A DNA stretch of 17,110 bases from Lachnospiraceae bacterium (lineage in GTDB: Bacteria; Bacillota; Clostridia; Lachnospirales; Lachnospiraceae), in NCBI GenBank assembly GCA_900764225.1, contig CAAFNG010000425.1, positions 1 to 17,110 on the forward strand, written 5' to 3'. The notes under the pieces were generated by a model. That model searched no databases. It saw only the letters and a list, made by a program, of their open reading frames with translations, and had not been told where the DNA came from. This document shows, in pieces, positions 1-6,786 of this stretch (within the stretch, counting starts at the first letter, position 1; the number at the start of each line of letters is the position of its first letter). Position numbers and translations under genes: made by a program.

Positions 1-46
1 TACACCGTCTAATTCGTCGGCAGCGTCAGATGTGTATAAGAGACAG
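1..46 (+). other. Illumina Nextera adapter and index left in the assembly
   Basis: These bases match a Nextera library end read in order. TACAC at 1-5 is the tail of the P5 oligo. CGTCTAAT at 6-13 fills the i5 index slot and, from memory, equals Illumina index S510. TCGTCGGCAGCGTC at 14-27 is the Read 1 tail. AGATGTGTATAAGAGACAG at 28-46 is the Tn5 mosaic end. Genomic sequence therefore starts at about 47, and this is a contig end with untrimmed adapter, not a natural transposon end. Confidence 0.98.
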
Positions 47-60
47 CTATATATCTGTGT

Positions 61-66
61 TATAAT
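61..66 (+). promoter_or_regulatory. -10 element of a promoter truncated by the adapter
   Basis: TATAAT lies 63 bases upstream of the DUF1002 start codon. A -35 box at 17-bp spacing would fall at 38-43, inside the adapter, so the native -35 is missing from this sequence. The call rests on the hexamer and its position only. Confidence 0.5.
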
Positions 67-128
67 ATGAAACAGAAAAATGGTGACAAGATCAATAATT
101 CAGTAAATTATATATGGAGGGAAAATCA

Positions 129-1883
129 ATGAAGAAAAGAAATCTGATCGCTGCATTACTCTGCAGTGCATGCCTTGTTGCAGGCAGTGTAAATCCTGTA
201 CTTGCAGATGCATCAAAGGTTGTAACACTTGGCGCAGACCTTACTGATGCACAGAAGCAGACTATGATGAAATATTTTAATGTAAGTGCTGACCAGGTTC
301 AGGTTATGACGATCACCAACCAGGATGAGCATAACCACCTGGATAATATCGCACCACAGTCCCAGATCGGTACCAGAACCTTAAGCTGTGCATATGTGAA
401 ACCGACACAGTCCGGTGGAATTAAGGTGCGTACCGCAAATCTTAACTGGGTAACCGGAAACATGATCGCCACAACACTTTCTACTTCCGGTGTGAAGAAC
501 TGCGAAGTTGTTGCAGCCTGCCCGATGGAGGTTTCCGGAACCGGCGCGCTTACCGGTATCCAGATGGCTTATGAGAAGGCCAGCGGACAGAAGCTGGATG
601 AGACCAAGACCAAGCTTGCAAACGAGGAGATGGTAGTAACCGGAAACCTTGCAGACCAGGTTGGCAAGAATGAGGCAACAACGGTTGTGAACCAGTCCAA
701 GATGGATGTGATCCAGAACAACGTACAGAACGCAGATGAGATTCAGAACATTGTTGTGAATGTTGCAGAGCAGAATAACGTATCTGTAAGCCAGGAGGAG
801 ATTGACAAGATCGTTTCTCTTCTTGAGAAGATCGCAGAGCAGGGTTATAACTACGACGATGTAAAAGATACTCTGGAGCAGGTAAATGCCAACACAACCG
901 GTCAGGCTGATGAAGCGCTTGACGGAGAAACCAGTGATGATACGGTAGAGGTTGACGGGGACTCTTCAGACGATATTGTGAATAATGTAGATGACAGTGT
1001 ACTTGGTGATGATGTCATCCAGAGTTCTACAGAGGATCCGACACTTGAGGAGGAGACTGGCGATTCCACAGACGGCAGTGATAATAATGAAACCGGAATC
1101 CCGGAAGCAACCGATGACGGAACATATAGTGAGAGTGGCACGGATGAGTCAGCAGGAGATGAGAGCAGCACAGAGGAATCCGCATCAGATGAGAGTGGTG
1201 CAGAGGAATCCACAGGCGATGAGAGTGCATCAGATGAGAGCGGTGCAGGGGAATCCACAGGAGATGAGAGCACAGCAGATGAGAGCGGTGCAGAGGAATC
1301 AGCAGGAGATGAAAGCAGCTCTGACGAGACCGGAATTCCGGAAGCAACAGAGGATGCAGATTCTTCTGAGAACGAGAGCACAGATGAGTCCGCAGCTGCT
1401 GACAGCACTGAGATCGATACTTCCGTACTCAGTGAGGATGCAAAGAACAATTACGATAAGCTGGCACTTTTTGCAAAGGGAGAATATCAGGGTGATGCAG
1501 ATTCTCTCCTGGCAGCAACAGAAGATACCGAAAAAATGGCAACTGTAACACTGGATGAGCAGACAGGAAAGGATCTGGCACAGATCGTTGAGAAGGACTA
1601 CTATGATATTCTGAAAGACGGAACAGATTCCTATGTAGCAGACGGAACCGAAAGCTTCCAGAGTACTGAGCTGAATATGATGGATAAGAAGCTTAAGAAG
1701 CTGTTCGGTATTGACGAAGCAGACAGCACAGAGGACAGCAATGGAGAAGTTGATGAGACAGCAACACTTCTTGCGGATGTTCCACAGGAGGATAAGCAGA
1801 CCTTATACAGTGATACTATGCAGTTCCTTGCCGGACTTTACGGTGAGAATACAGCTTCTGCAGATGAGTCTGCAGCAGAATAA
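129..1883 (+). CDS. Secreted DUF1002 family protein with acidic repeat region
   Basis: Predicted 584-residue exported protein of the DUF1002 (Bacillus YpuA-like) family, whose function is unknown. I chose the ATG at 129 because GGAGG at 116-120 sits 8 bases before it; an in-frame ATG at 114 overlaps that site. Residues 1-26 form a signal peptide (KKR, hydrophobic core, VLA before the cut), with no lipobox. Residues 30-250 carry the family core: VVTLGADLTDAQK, the QIGTRTLS segment, the NWVTG segment and a VSGTGALTGIQMAYE segment, all typical of DUF1002. Residues about 260-430 are an added low-complexity Ser/Glu/Asp/Thr-rich stretch with degenerate repeats. Residues 430-584 look helical and globular again and are also acidic, so the acidic block splits the protein. 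It is followed by a strong terminator and is probably monocistronic. The family call is secure; the role, perhaps at the cell surface, is not known. Confidence 0.9.
   Translation: MKKRNLIAALLCSACLVAGSVNPVLADASKVVTLGADLTDAQKQTMMKYFNVSADQVQVMTITNQDEHNHLDNIAPQSQIGTRTLSCAYVKPTQSGGIKVRTANLNWVTGNMIATTLSTSGVKNCEVVAACPMEVSGTGALTGIQMAYEKASGQKLDETKTKLANEEMVVTGNLADQVGKNEATTVVNQSKMDVIQNNVQNADEIQNIVVNVAEQNNVSVSQEEIDKIVSLLEKIAEQGYNYDDVKDTLEQVNANTTGQADEALDGETSDDTVEVDGDSSDDIVNNVDDSVLGDDVIQSSTEDPTLEEETGDSTDGSDNNETGIPEATDDGTYSESGTDESAGDESSTEESASDESGAEESTGDESASDESGAGESTGDESTADESGAEESAGDESSSDETGIPEATEDADSSENESTDESAAADSTEIDTSVLSEDAKNNYDKLALFAKGEYQGDADSLLAATEDTEKMATVTLDEQTGKDLAQIVEKDYYDILKDGTDSYVADGTESFQSTELNMMDKKLKKLFGIDEADSTEDSNGEVDETATLLADVPQEDKQTLYSDTMQFLAGLYGENTASADESAAE
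1089..1349 (+). repeat. In-gene degenerate acidic repeats flanked by a duplicated motif
   Basis: Inside the DUF1002 gene, units around GATGAGAGCGGTGCAGAGGA recur between about 1140 and 1320. They encode DES(G/A/T)AEES(T/A)GDES-like units, roughly 15 codons per longer period. The array is bracketed by two copies of a sequence encoding ETGIPEAT, at 1089-1112 and 1326-1349 (protein residues 321-328 and 400-407), which differ at only a few bases. This suggests expansion by slippage or unequal exchange. Copy number may be unreliable in a short-read assembly. Confidence 0.85.
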
Positions 1884-2195
1884 GCTTCAGATACGATCTT
1901 CATTCTGTAGTCAGCAGATGGAAGAATGTGAAGCAGAACTATGATGAATACTTAACTGAATGATAAGAGAACCAGCACAGCAGAGAATTTGTGTATATCT
2001 TTGCTGTGCTGTATTTTTTGAGGATTTTTATAAAAATTCTGTGATTTATATTAAGGATTCGGGTAAGCACTGGAAAAATGATTTCTTCTGTGATAGAATT
2101 GTGCTTAAATCGGTTTATGAGAAGACAGCGGAAGACGGTGAGAAATAGCCGCTTTTGTCTGTCATGGGAAATGAGAAAGGGAAAAGGTAGAATTT
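1884..2195. other. Intergenic region between DUF1002 and rlmI
   Basis: Apart from the terminator at 1973-2019 I see no gene here. Short open frames in 1960-2269 lack a ribosome binding site and family likeness. No clear sigma-A promoter was found for rlmI, although one is expected in 2020-2180 because a strong terminator lies upstream. Confidence 0.6.
1973..2019 (+). terminator. Intrinsic terminator of the DUF1002 gene
   Basis: CAGCACAGCA at 1973-1982 pairs perfectly with TGCTGTGCTG at 2002-2011, and the stem extends inward by about four more pairs including one G-U. Six T residues follow at 2014-2019. It lies 90 bases after the stop codon. Confidence 0.9.
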
Positions 2196-3398
2196 ATGAG
2201 CCTGGCAGTAGTAACATTAAAAAAAGGCGAAGGCAGATTCCTGAAATCAGGAGGACTCTGGGTATATGACAATGAGATCGCAAGCATCATGGGAAGCTTC
2301 AACAACGGAGATATCGTGCTGGTTCACGATTTTGACGGCTATCCTATGGGAAGAGGTTTTATCAATACCAATTCCAAGATCGCAGTCCGTATGCTGACCA
2401 GAGATGAACATACAGAGATCAATGAAGAATTTATCAGACAGCGCGTTCGTGACGCATGGGATTACCGCAGGAAGGTGGTAGATACCGGAAGCTGTCGTAT
2501 TATTTTCGGCGAAGCAGATTTTCTCCCGGGACTTGTTGTGGACAAGTTTTCGGATGTACTGGTTGTGCAGTCTCTGGCTCTTGGAATCGACCGCCTGAAA
2601 GAAACGATCATTCGTGTACTGAAGGAGATTCTTGAAGAAGACGGAATCCATATCCGTGGTGTATACGAACGAAGTGACGCAAAGGTACGCCGCCAGGAAG
2701 GTATGGAACTTACCAAGGGATTTATCGGAGAGGAATTTCCGACGATCGTCCAGATCGAAGAGAACGGTGTCAAATATGAGGTAGATATCAAGGACGGACA
2801 GAAGACAGGATTTTTTCTGGATCAGAAATATAACCGTCTGGCGATCCAGAGACTTTGTAAGAATGCAAAAGTTCTGGACTGCTTCACACATACAGGATCT
2901 TTTGCGCTTAATGCAGGAACCGCAGGCGCCAAGAGTGTTATCGGTGTAGATGCGTCTGAGACAGCTGTTAAACAGGCCAGACGCAATGCAGAACTTAACG
3001 GACTGGACGGAAAAGTGAAATTCATCTGTGAAGATGTTTTCGAACTGCTTCCGGAGCTGGAAGAAAAAGGTGAGAAGTTTGACGTGGTCATTCTTGACCC
3101 GCCTGCATTTACGAAATCCAGAAGCTCTGTGAAGAATGCAGTAAAGGGCTACAGGGAGATCAATCTTCGTGCCATGCGCCTTGTGAAAGACGGCGGTTTT
3201 CTGGCAACCTGCTCCTGTTCTCATTTTATGACATACGAGCTTTTCACACAGACCATCGGCCAGGCGGCGAAGAATGTACACAAGAGACTTCGTCAGGTGG
3301 AATACCGTACACAGGCACCGGATCATCCGATCCTCTGGTCTGCTGATGAATCCTATTATCTGAAATTCTACATTTTCCAGGTCTGCAATGACCGATAG
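2196..3398 (+). CDS. rlmI: RlmI-like 23S rRNA (cytosine-C5) methyltransferase
   Basis: Predicted 400-residue SAM-dependent rRNA methyltransferase of the RlmI/YwbD group, which methylates a 23S rRNA cytosine at C5 (position 1962 in E. coli). Length matches E. coli RlmI (396). Residues 1-75 form the N-terminal PUA RNA-binding domain (KKGEGRFLKSGGLWVY at the front). The Rossmann methyltransferase domain follows: GQKTGFFLDQ at 201-210, the SAM loop VLDCFTHTGSF at 226-236, acidic VDAS at 251-254, the DPPAF motif at 301-305 and CSCSH at 339-343. Cys339 or Cys341 in the last motif would be the catalytic nucleophile. An AAAAGG-like RBS precedes the ATG. It appears to head an operon with the next three genes, since no terminator lies in the 64-base gap. 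The exact target base is inferred from the family. Confidence 0.9.
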   Translation: MSLAVVTLKKGEGRFLKSGGLWVYDNEIASIMGSFNNGDIVLVHDFDGYPMGRGFINTNSKIAVRMLTRDEHTEINEEFIRQRVRDAWDYRRKVVDTGSCRIIFGEADFLPGLVVDKFSDVLVVQSLALGIDRLKETIIRVLKEILEEDGIHIRGVYERSDAKVRRQEGMELTKGFIGEEFPTIVQIEENGVKYEVDIKDGQKTGFFLDQKYNRLAIQRLCKNAKVLDCFTHTGSFALNAGTAGAKSVIGVDASETAVKQARRNAELNGLDGKVKFICEDVFELLPELEEKGEKFDVVILDPPAFTKSRSSVKNAVKGYREINLRAMRLVKDGGFLATCSCSHFMTYELFTQTIGQAAKNVHKRLRQVEYRTQAPDHPILWSADESYYLKFYIFQVCNDR

Positions 3399-3462
3399 TA
3401 GTTATCGGAAAAAACAGCTGAACTTATAGCTGTGGCCGGTAAATGAAAAGGAGACAGATATT

Positions 3463-3876
3463 ATGCGAGACAAATTTAATAAATTCATGCAGGGACGTTA
3501 TGGAGTGGATGAGTTTTCCAGATTTACCATGGGACTTGCTCTGGTTCTGATCATACTGACCATGTTTGTCAGCATGGTGAACCGCAGCCTTGGAAGCATT
3601 CTCGATTTTCTTGGAATCGCAGCGATCGTTTATGCATATTTCCGGATTTTTTCCAGGAACATCCAGCAGCGTTATGCAGAAAATCAGAAATATCTTCAGA
3701 TGACATCGAAGCTCCGTCTTCGTTTCAATAAAGAAAAAAATCTGATGCAGCAGAGAAAAACGCACCATATTTACAGTTGTCCCGGTTGTGGACAGAAGAT
3801 CCGTATTCCGAAAGGAAAAGGTAAGATCGAGATCGAATGTCCGAAATGCCACACAAAATTCGTAAAGAGGAGCTGA
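3463..3876 (+). CDS. Two-TM protein with C-terminal zinc ribbon
   Basis: A 137-residue protein of unknown function. AAAAGGAG at 3446-3453 supports the start. Two hydrophobic segments, about residues 21-39 and 43-62, form a short helical hairpin in the membrane. A basic linker (65-103) follows, then a C-terminal zinc ribbon with CPGCG at 106-110 and CPKCH at 126-130, separated by a Lys/Gly-rich beta hairpin. The four cysteines should bind one zinc ion, with the ribbon probably in the cytoplasm. Its stop codon is one base from the start of the DUF5685 gene, so the two are very likely co-transcribed and coupled. Such ribbons often contact nucleic acid or protein, but nothing here tells which. 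Confidence 0.85.
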   Translation: MRDKFNKFMQGRYGVDEFSRFTMGLALVLIILTMFVSMVNRSLGSILDFLGIAAIVYAYFRIFSRNIQQRYAENQKYLQMTSKLRLRFNKEKNLMQQRKTHHIYSCPGCGQKIRIPKGKGKIEIECPKCHTKFVKRS

Positions 3877-3877
3877 C

Positions 3878-4726
3878 ATGTTCGGATATGTGACAGTCAA
3901 TAAGCCGGAAATTAAATTCAAGGATTTTGATATGTACCGTTCTTTTTACTGCGGGCTCTGCCGTGAGCTTCGTGAACGTTACGGAATCAGTGGACAGATT
4001 TCCCTGACCTATGATATGACGTTTGTGGTTCTTCTTCTCAGCGGACTTTATGAGCCGCCGACCAGAAAAGGAAAATCCCGGTGCGCGGTACATCCGCTGA
4101 AACCACAGCCGGTTCGCAAGAATGCTGTGACAGAGTATTGTGCAGATATGAATGTGATCCTTTCTTATTATAAATGCATGGACGACTGGAAGGATGAACG
4201 GAAATATCTTCGCTATGCCTATGCCACACTTCTGAAAAACAGTGGAAAAAAGCACATGTCTGCTTATCAGGAGAAAATGCGCCGGATCAGGGAAGCCCTT
4301 GAAGAACTTTCCAGGCTGGAAAAGCAGGGGGAGACGGATGTGGATCTGGTTGCCGGCTGTTCCGGAAGGATCATGGAAGAGGTTTTTGCATTTCACGAGG
4401 ATGTGTGGGAGGCTTCGTTGCGCCGAATGGGCTTTTATCTGGGGAAATTCATCTACATCCTGGATGCCTATGATGATGTGGAAAAAGATGCAGAAAACGG
4501 AAATTACAATCCGTTTCTTGAAAAATATAAGATGGAAGGGTTCGAGGCGGAGGTGCGCGGAATGCTGATTATGATGCTTTCCGAGGCATGCAGGGAGTTT
4601 GAGAAGCTTCCGATCATTCGCTATGGAGATATCCTTCGAAATATTTTGTATTCCGGCGTATGGTGCCGCTTTACAGCAATCGGTGAGAAACGCAGGGGAG
4701 AACGGGAGAAAGAAAGACAATGTTAG
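3878..4726 (+). CDS. DUF5685 family protein, possible isoprenoid-synthase-like fold
   Basis: A 282-residue, mostly helical cytoplasmic protein that I recognise as DUF5685, a clostridial family without known function. AAAGAGGAG at 3864-3872, inside the end of the preceding gene, is its RBS, and its own end overlaps the J-domain gene by 7 bases. The N-terminus holds YCGLCREL (Cys25, Cys28) in an [11 protein letters not shown] stretch. Two aspartate-rich motifs stand out: MDDWKDE at 101-107 (DDxxD) and [14 protein letters not shown] at 195-208 followed by NYNPF. Their arrangement and surrounding helices resemble the two substrate-binding Asp motifs of squalene/phytoene synthases, about 97 residues apart here versus roughly 120-140 in those enzymes. 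That link is my inference. Further cysteines at 69, 88, 100 and 161 could bind metal. The C-terminal tail is basic ([10 protein letters not shown]). Confidence 0.8.
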   Translation: MFGYVTVNKPEIKFKDFDMYRSFYCGLCRELRERYGISGQISLTYDMTFVVLLLSGLYEPPTRKGKSRCAVHPLKPQPVRKNAVTEYCADMNVILSYYKCMDDWKDERKYLRYAYATLLKNSGKKHMSAYQEKMRRIREALEELSRLEKQGETDVDLVAGCSGRIMEEVFAFHEDVWEASLRRMGFYLGKFIYILDAYDDVEKDAENGNYNPFLEKYKMEGFEAEVRGMLIMMLSEACREFEKLPIIRYGDILRNILYSGVWCRFTAIGEKRRGEREKERQC

Positions 4727-5367
4727 ATCCATACAGTGTGCTGGGAGTTCCCAGAAGCGCATCAGATGATGAAATAAAAAAAGCATACCGGAAGCTCAGC
4801 AGAAAATACCATCCGGATGCCAATATCAATAATCCGAATAAGGATCAGGCTGAGGAGAAATTCAAGGAAGTCCAGCAGGCCTATGAGCAGATCATGAAGG
4901 AAAGAGAGTATGGCGGAAGTTCCGGCGGCGGTTATGGAAGCTATGGAGGCTTTGGTAATTATGGCGGTTATAGTGGTGCCGGACAGAGCACATACCAGGA
5001 TGAGGAGAGCATGCGAAGGCGTGCGGCAGCCAATTATGTGCAGAGCGGCCACTATCAGGAGGCTATGAATGTGCTGAACTCTCTTGGACAGAAGAATGGC
5101 GAATGGTATTACCTTGCAGCCATGGCCAATATGGGACTTGGAAACAATGTGACAGCACTGGATCAGATCCGGGAGGCGGTCAGACAGGAACCGAATAACA
5201 TGCAGTACCGTATGTTACTTCAGCGTATGGAAGGTGGCGGCGGCTGGTATCAACAGCAGCAGGATCCTTTCGGCGGAATGCCTTCCGCGGGTGGTGATAT
5301 GTGTGATGCATGCTGCAGGACTATGGCCTGCGCCATGTGCTGGCCGGGTGGAATTTTCTGCTGCTGA
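4720..5367 (+). CDS. J-domain protein with helical repeats and Cys-rich C-terminus
   Basis: A 215-residue J-domain co-chaperone that should stimulate an Hsp70 (DnaK) ATPase. The J domain spans residues 1-63: [13 protein letters not shown], helix II, the essential HPD at 31-33 and the [10 protein letters not shown] helix. A Gly/Tyr/Ser-rich linker follows at 65-90, as in class A/B DnaJ proteins. Residues 97-170 form TPR-like helices ([17 protein letters not shown], then [14 protein letters not shown]). The last 21 residues hold seven cysteines (195, 198, 199, 204, 207, 214, 215) and end in FCC; this is not the canonical DnaJ zinc-binding domain. The gene starts inside the end of the DUF5685 gene (ATGTTAG overlap) with only a weak distant GGGAG, which suggests translational coupling. 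Client proteins are unknown, but the two upstream proteins are the obvious candidates. Confidence 0.88.
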   Translation: MLDPYSVLGVPRSASDDEIKKAYRKLSRKYHPDANINNPNKDQAEEKFKEVQQAYEQIMKEREYGGSSGGGYGSYGGFGNYGGYSGAGQSTYQDEESMRRRAAANYVQSGHYQEAMNVLNSLGQKNGEWYYLAAMANMGLGNNVTALDQIREAVRQEPNNMQYRMLLQRMEGGGGWYQQQQDPFGGMPSAGGDMCDACCRTMACAMCWPGGIFCC

Positions 5368-5384
5368 TAAAAAATGCCTGTAAG

Positions 5385-5406
5385 ACAGATCAGGAAGATC
5401 TGTTTT
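5385..5406 (+). terminator. Weak hairpin terminator after the J-domain gene
   Basis: ACAGATC at 5385-5391 pairs with GATCTGT at 5397-5403, followed by only four T residues. It may attenuate rather than stop transcription into ddh, for which I found no clear promoter. A second imperfect hairpin (5419-5442, GCAGA/TCTGC) lies just before the ddh RBS. Confidence 0.45.
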
Positions 5407-5467
5407 GCGATATAGAGTGCAGAGGGGATTTTTCCTGTCTGCAGAAAAAAAAGAGGAGGAAATCGTT

Positions 5468-6454
5468 ATGAGCATAAGAATTGGAATTTTAGGTTATGGT
5501 AACCTGGGACGAGGCGTAGAGTGCGCCATCAAACACAACCCGGATACAGAGTTGGTTGCAGTATTTACCAGACGTGATCCTGAAACTGTAAAGATCCTTA
5601 CAGAGACCGCAAAGGTTTACTCTGTAAAAGACGCTGAGCAGCATAAAGATGAGATCGACGTTCTGATCATCTGCGGAGGAAGCGCAACAGACCTTCCTGT
5701 ACAGACACCGGAGTATGTGAAATATTTCAATGTTGTGGACAGCTTTGACACACATAAGAGAATTCCGGAGCATTTTGCAAATGTTGACAAGGCAGCAACA
5801 GAGACTGGCCATGTGGGAATCATCTCCGTAGGCTGGGACCCGGGAATGTTCTCTCTGAACCGTATGTACGCAAATGCGATTCTTACAGAAGGAAACGACT
5901 ACACATTCTGGGGCAAAGGTGTAAGCCAGGGACATTCTGATGCAGTCCGCCGTATCAAGGGCGTAAAAGACGCAAAACAGTACACAATTCCTGTAGAGGC
6001 AGCATTGGAGTCTGTAAGAAACGGAGAGAATCCGGAGCTTACCACACGCCAGAAACACACAAGAGAGTGCTTTGTAGTTGCTGAAGAGGGAGCTGATCTT
6101 GCCCGCATCGAGGAAGAAATCAAGACTATGCCGAACTACTTTGATGAGTATGATACAACCGTACATTTTATCTCTCAGGAAGAGCTTGACCGTGATCACA
6201 GCGGAATCCCTCACGGTGGTTTTGTGATCCGCAGCGGAAAAACAGGCTGGAACAATGAGAACAGCCATGTGATCGAGTACAGCCTGAAACTGGATTCCAA
6301 CCCGGAATTCACATCCTCTGTTATCGTTGCCTATGCAAGAGCTGCATACCGTATGAACAAAGAAGGACAGAAGGGCTGCAAGACTGTATTTGATGTTGCA
6401 CCTGCATATTTAAGTGCACTTGACGGAGCAGAGCTTCGCAAAAAATTCCTGTAA
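5468..6454 (+). CDS. ddh: meso-Diaminopimelate dehydrogenase
   Basis: A 328-residue NADPH-dependent enzyme (EC 1.4.1.16) that reductively aminates L-2-amino-6-oxopimelate (tetrahydrodipicolinate) to meso-diaminopimelate in one step, feeding lysine and peptidoglycan synthesis. Length matches the Corynebacterium enzyme (320). I chose the ATG at 5468 because AGGAGG at 5454-5459 sits 8 bases before it; a longer frame from TTG at 5405 would read through the hairpin and RBS. The Rossmann loop GYGNLGRG is at residues 9-16. Family signatures include GWDPGMFSLNR at 122-132 and GVSQGHSDAVRRIKGV at 151-166, which surround the substrate. No lysine riboswitch is visible in the 100-base upstream gap. It lies between the J-domain operon and wall-hydrolase genes, fitting a wall-precursor role, though no other lysine gene is nearby. 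Confidence 0.95.
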   Translation: MSIRIGILGYGNLGRGVECAIKHNPDTELVAVFTRRDPETVKILTETAKVYSVKDAEQHKDEIDVLIICGGSATDLPVQTPEYVKYFNVVDSFDTHKRIPEHFANVDKAATETGHVGIISVGWDPGMFSLNRMYANAILTEGNDYTFWGKGVSQGHSDAVRRIKGVKDAKQYTIPVEAALESVRNGENPELTTRQKHTRECFVVAEEGADLARIEEEIKTMPNYFDEYDTTVHFISQEELDRDHSGIPHGGFVIRSGKTGWNNENSHVIEYSLKLDSNPEFTSSVIVAYARAAYRMNKEGQKGCKTVFDVAPAYLSALDGAELRKKFL

Positions 6455-6504
6455 GAGGCAGAAGCGAAACCATTGTAAATGCTGATACAAATGCATTAAT
6501 GATC

Positions 6505-6549
6505 ATATCCCCGGAATATCTGTAAATCGCTTGGATGTTCCGGGGATAT
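6505..6549 (+). terminator. Hairpin after ddh, probable terminator
   Basis: ATATCCCCGGAA at 6505-6516 is a perfect 12-base inverted repeat of TTCCGGGGATAT at 6538-6549. The downstream tail (TTCTGT) is poor in T, so termination would rely on the very stable stem. Confidence 0.6.
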
Positions 6550-6639
6550 TTCTGTATATCACGGAGCGTGGCACTGGTCACAAAATGAACAGTACCCCTG
6601 GTTATAGTTATGTGGAAACTGGAAAAAAAGCGGAAAGAG

Positions 6640-6668
6640 TTGACGGAACGTAAAGAATGTTATATAAT
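6640..6668 (+). promoter_or_regulatory. Sigma-A promoter for the wall-binding NlpC/P60-like gene
   Basis: TTGACG at 6640-6645 and TATAAT at 6663-6668 are separated by exactly 17 bases. Transcription would start near 6675, giving a leader of about 110 bases. Confidence 0.88.
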
Positions 6669-6681
6669 ATGGACGTAAATT

Positions 6682-6698
6682 TGTAACAAATTTGTAAT
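6682..6698 (+). promoter_or_regulatory. WalR (YycF)-like binding box
   Basis: TGTAAC, five bases (AAATT), then TGTAAT fits the Firmicute WalR consensus TGTWAH-N5-TGTWAH exactly. It is also a tandem 11-base direct repeat (AAATTTGTAAC/AAATTTGTAAT, 6677-6698). WalRK controls wall hydrolases in Bacillus, Staphylococcus and Streptococcus, and the downstream gene is one. The box lies just after the -10, at about +8 to +24, a place that favours repression. The assignment is by motif and context only. Confidence 0.65.
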
Positions 6699-6786
6699 GA
6701 ATGCTGACCGAGAGGTTGGCAGAAGCGAACGATCAGCCGGACTTCAGAAATAGTAAATATCAATTATCTATCAAAGGAAGGTATGT

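Larger units (their letters stand above)
6455..6786. other. Intergenic region before the first wall hydrolase
   Basis: It holds the ddh hairpin (6505-6549), a consensus promoter (6640-6668), a tandem WalR-like box (6682-6698) and a structured leader. In the leader GCTGA at 6702-6706 can pair with TCAGC near 6733-6737 around an inner CCGA/TTGG hairpin. I cannot assign the leader to a riboswitch class. No gene is seen. Confidence 0.7.

Noticed and set aside
28..46. Tn5 mosaic end as evidence of a natural transposon
   Set aside because: The flanking P5 tail, index and Read 1 sequence show it is library adapter.
1140..1325. CRISPR-like repeat array
   Set aside because: The repeats are degenerate, in frame, coding and without unique spacers; they are a protein repeat region.
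2247..3326. Minus-strand open frame of 359 codons opposite rlmI
   Set aside because: Cys/Phe/Leu-rich nonsense-like protein antisense to a well-conserved methyltransferase; no RBS or promoter.
3393..3440. Small hairpins CCGATA/TATCGG and ACAGCT/AGCTGT after rlmI
   Set aside because: Short stems without a T run on the plus strand; they do not look like a terminator, so operon read-through is assumed.
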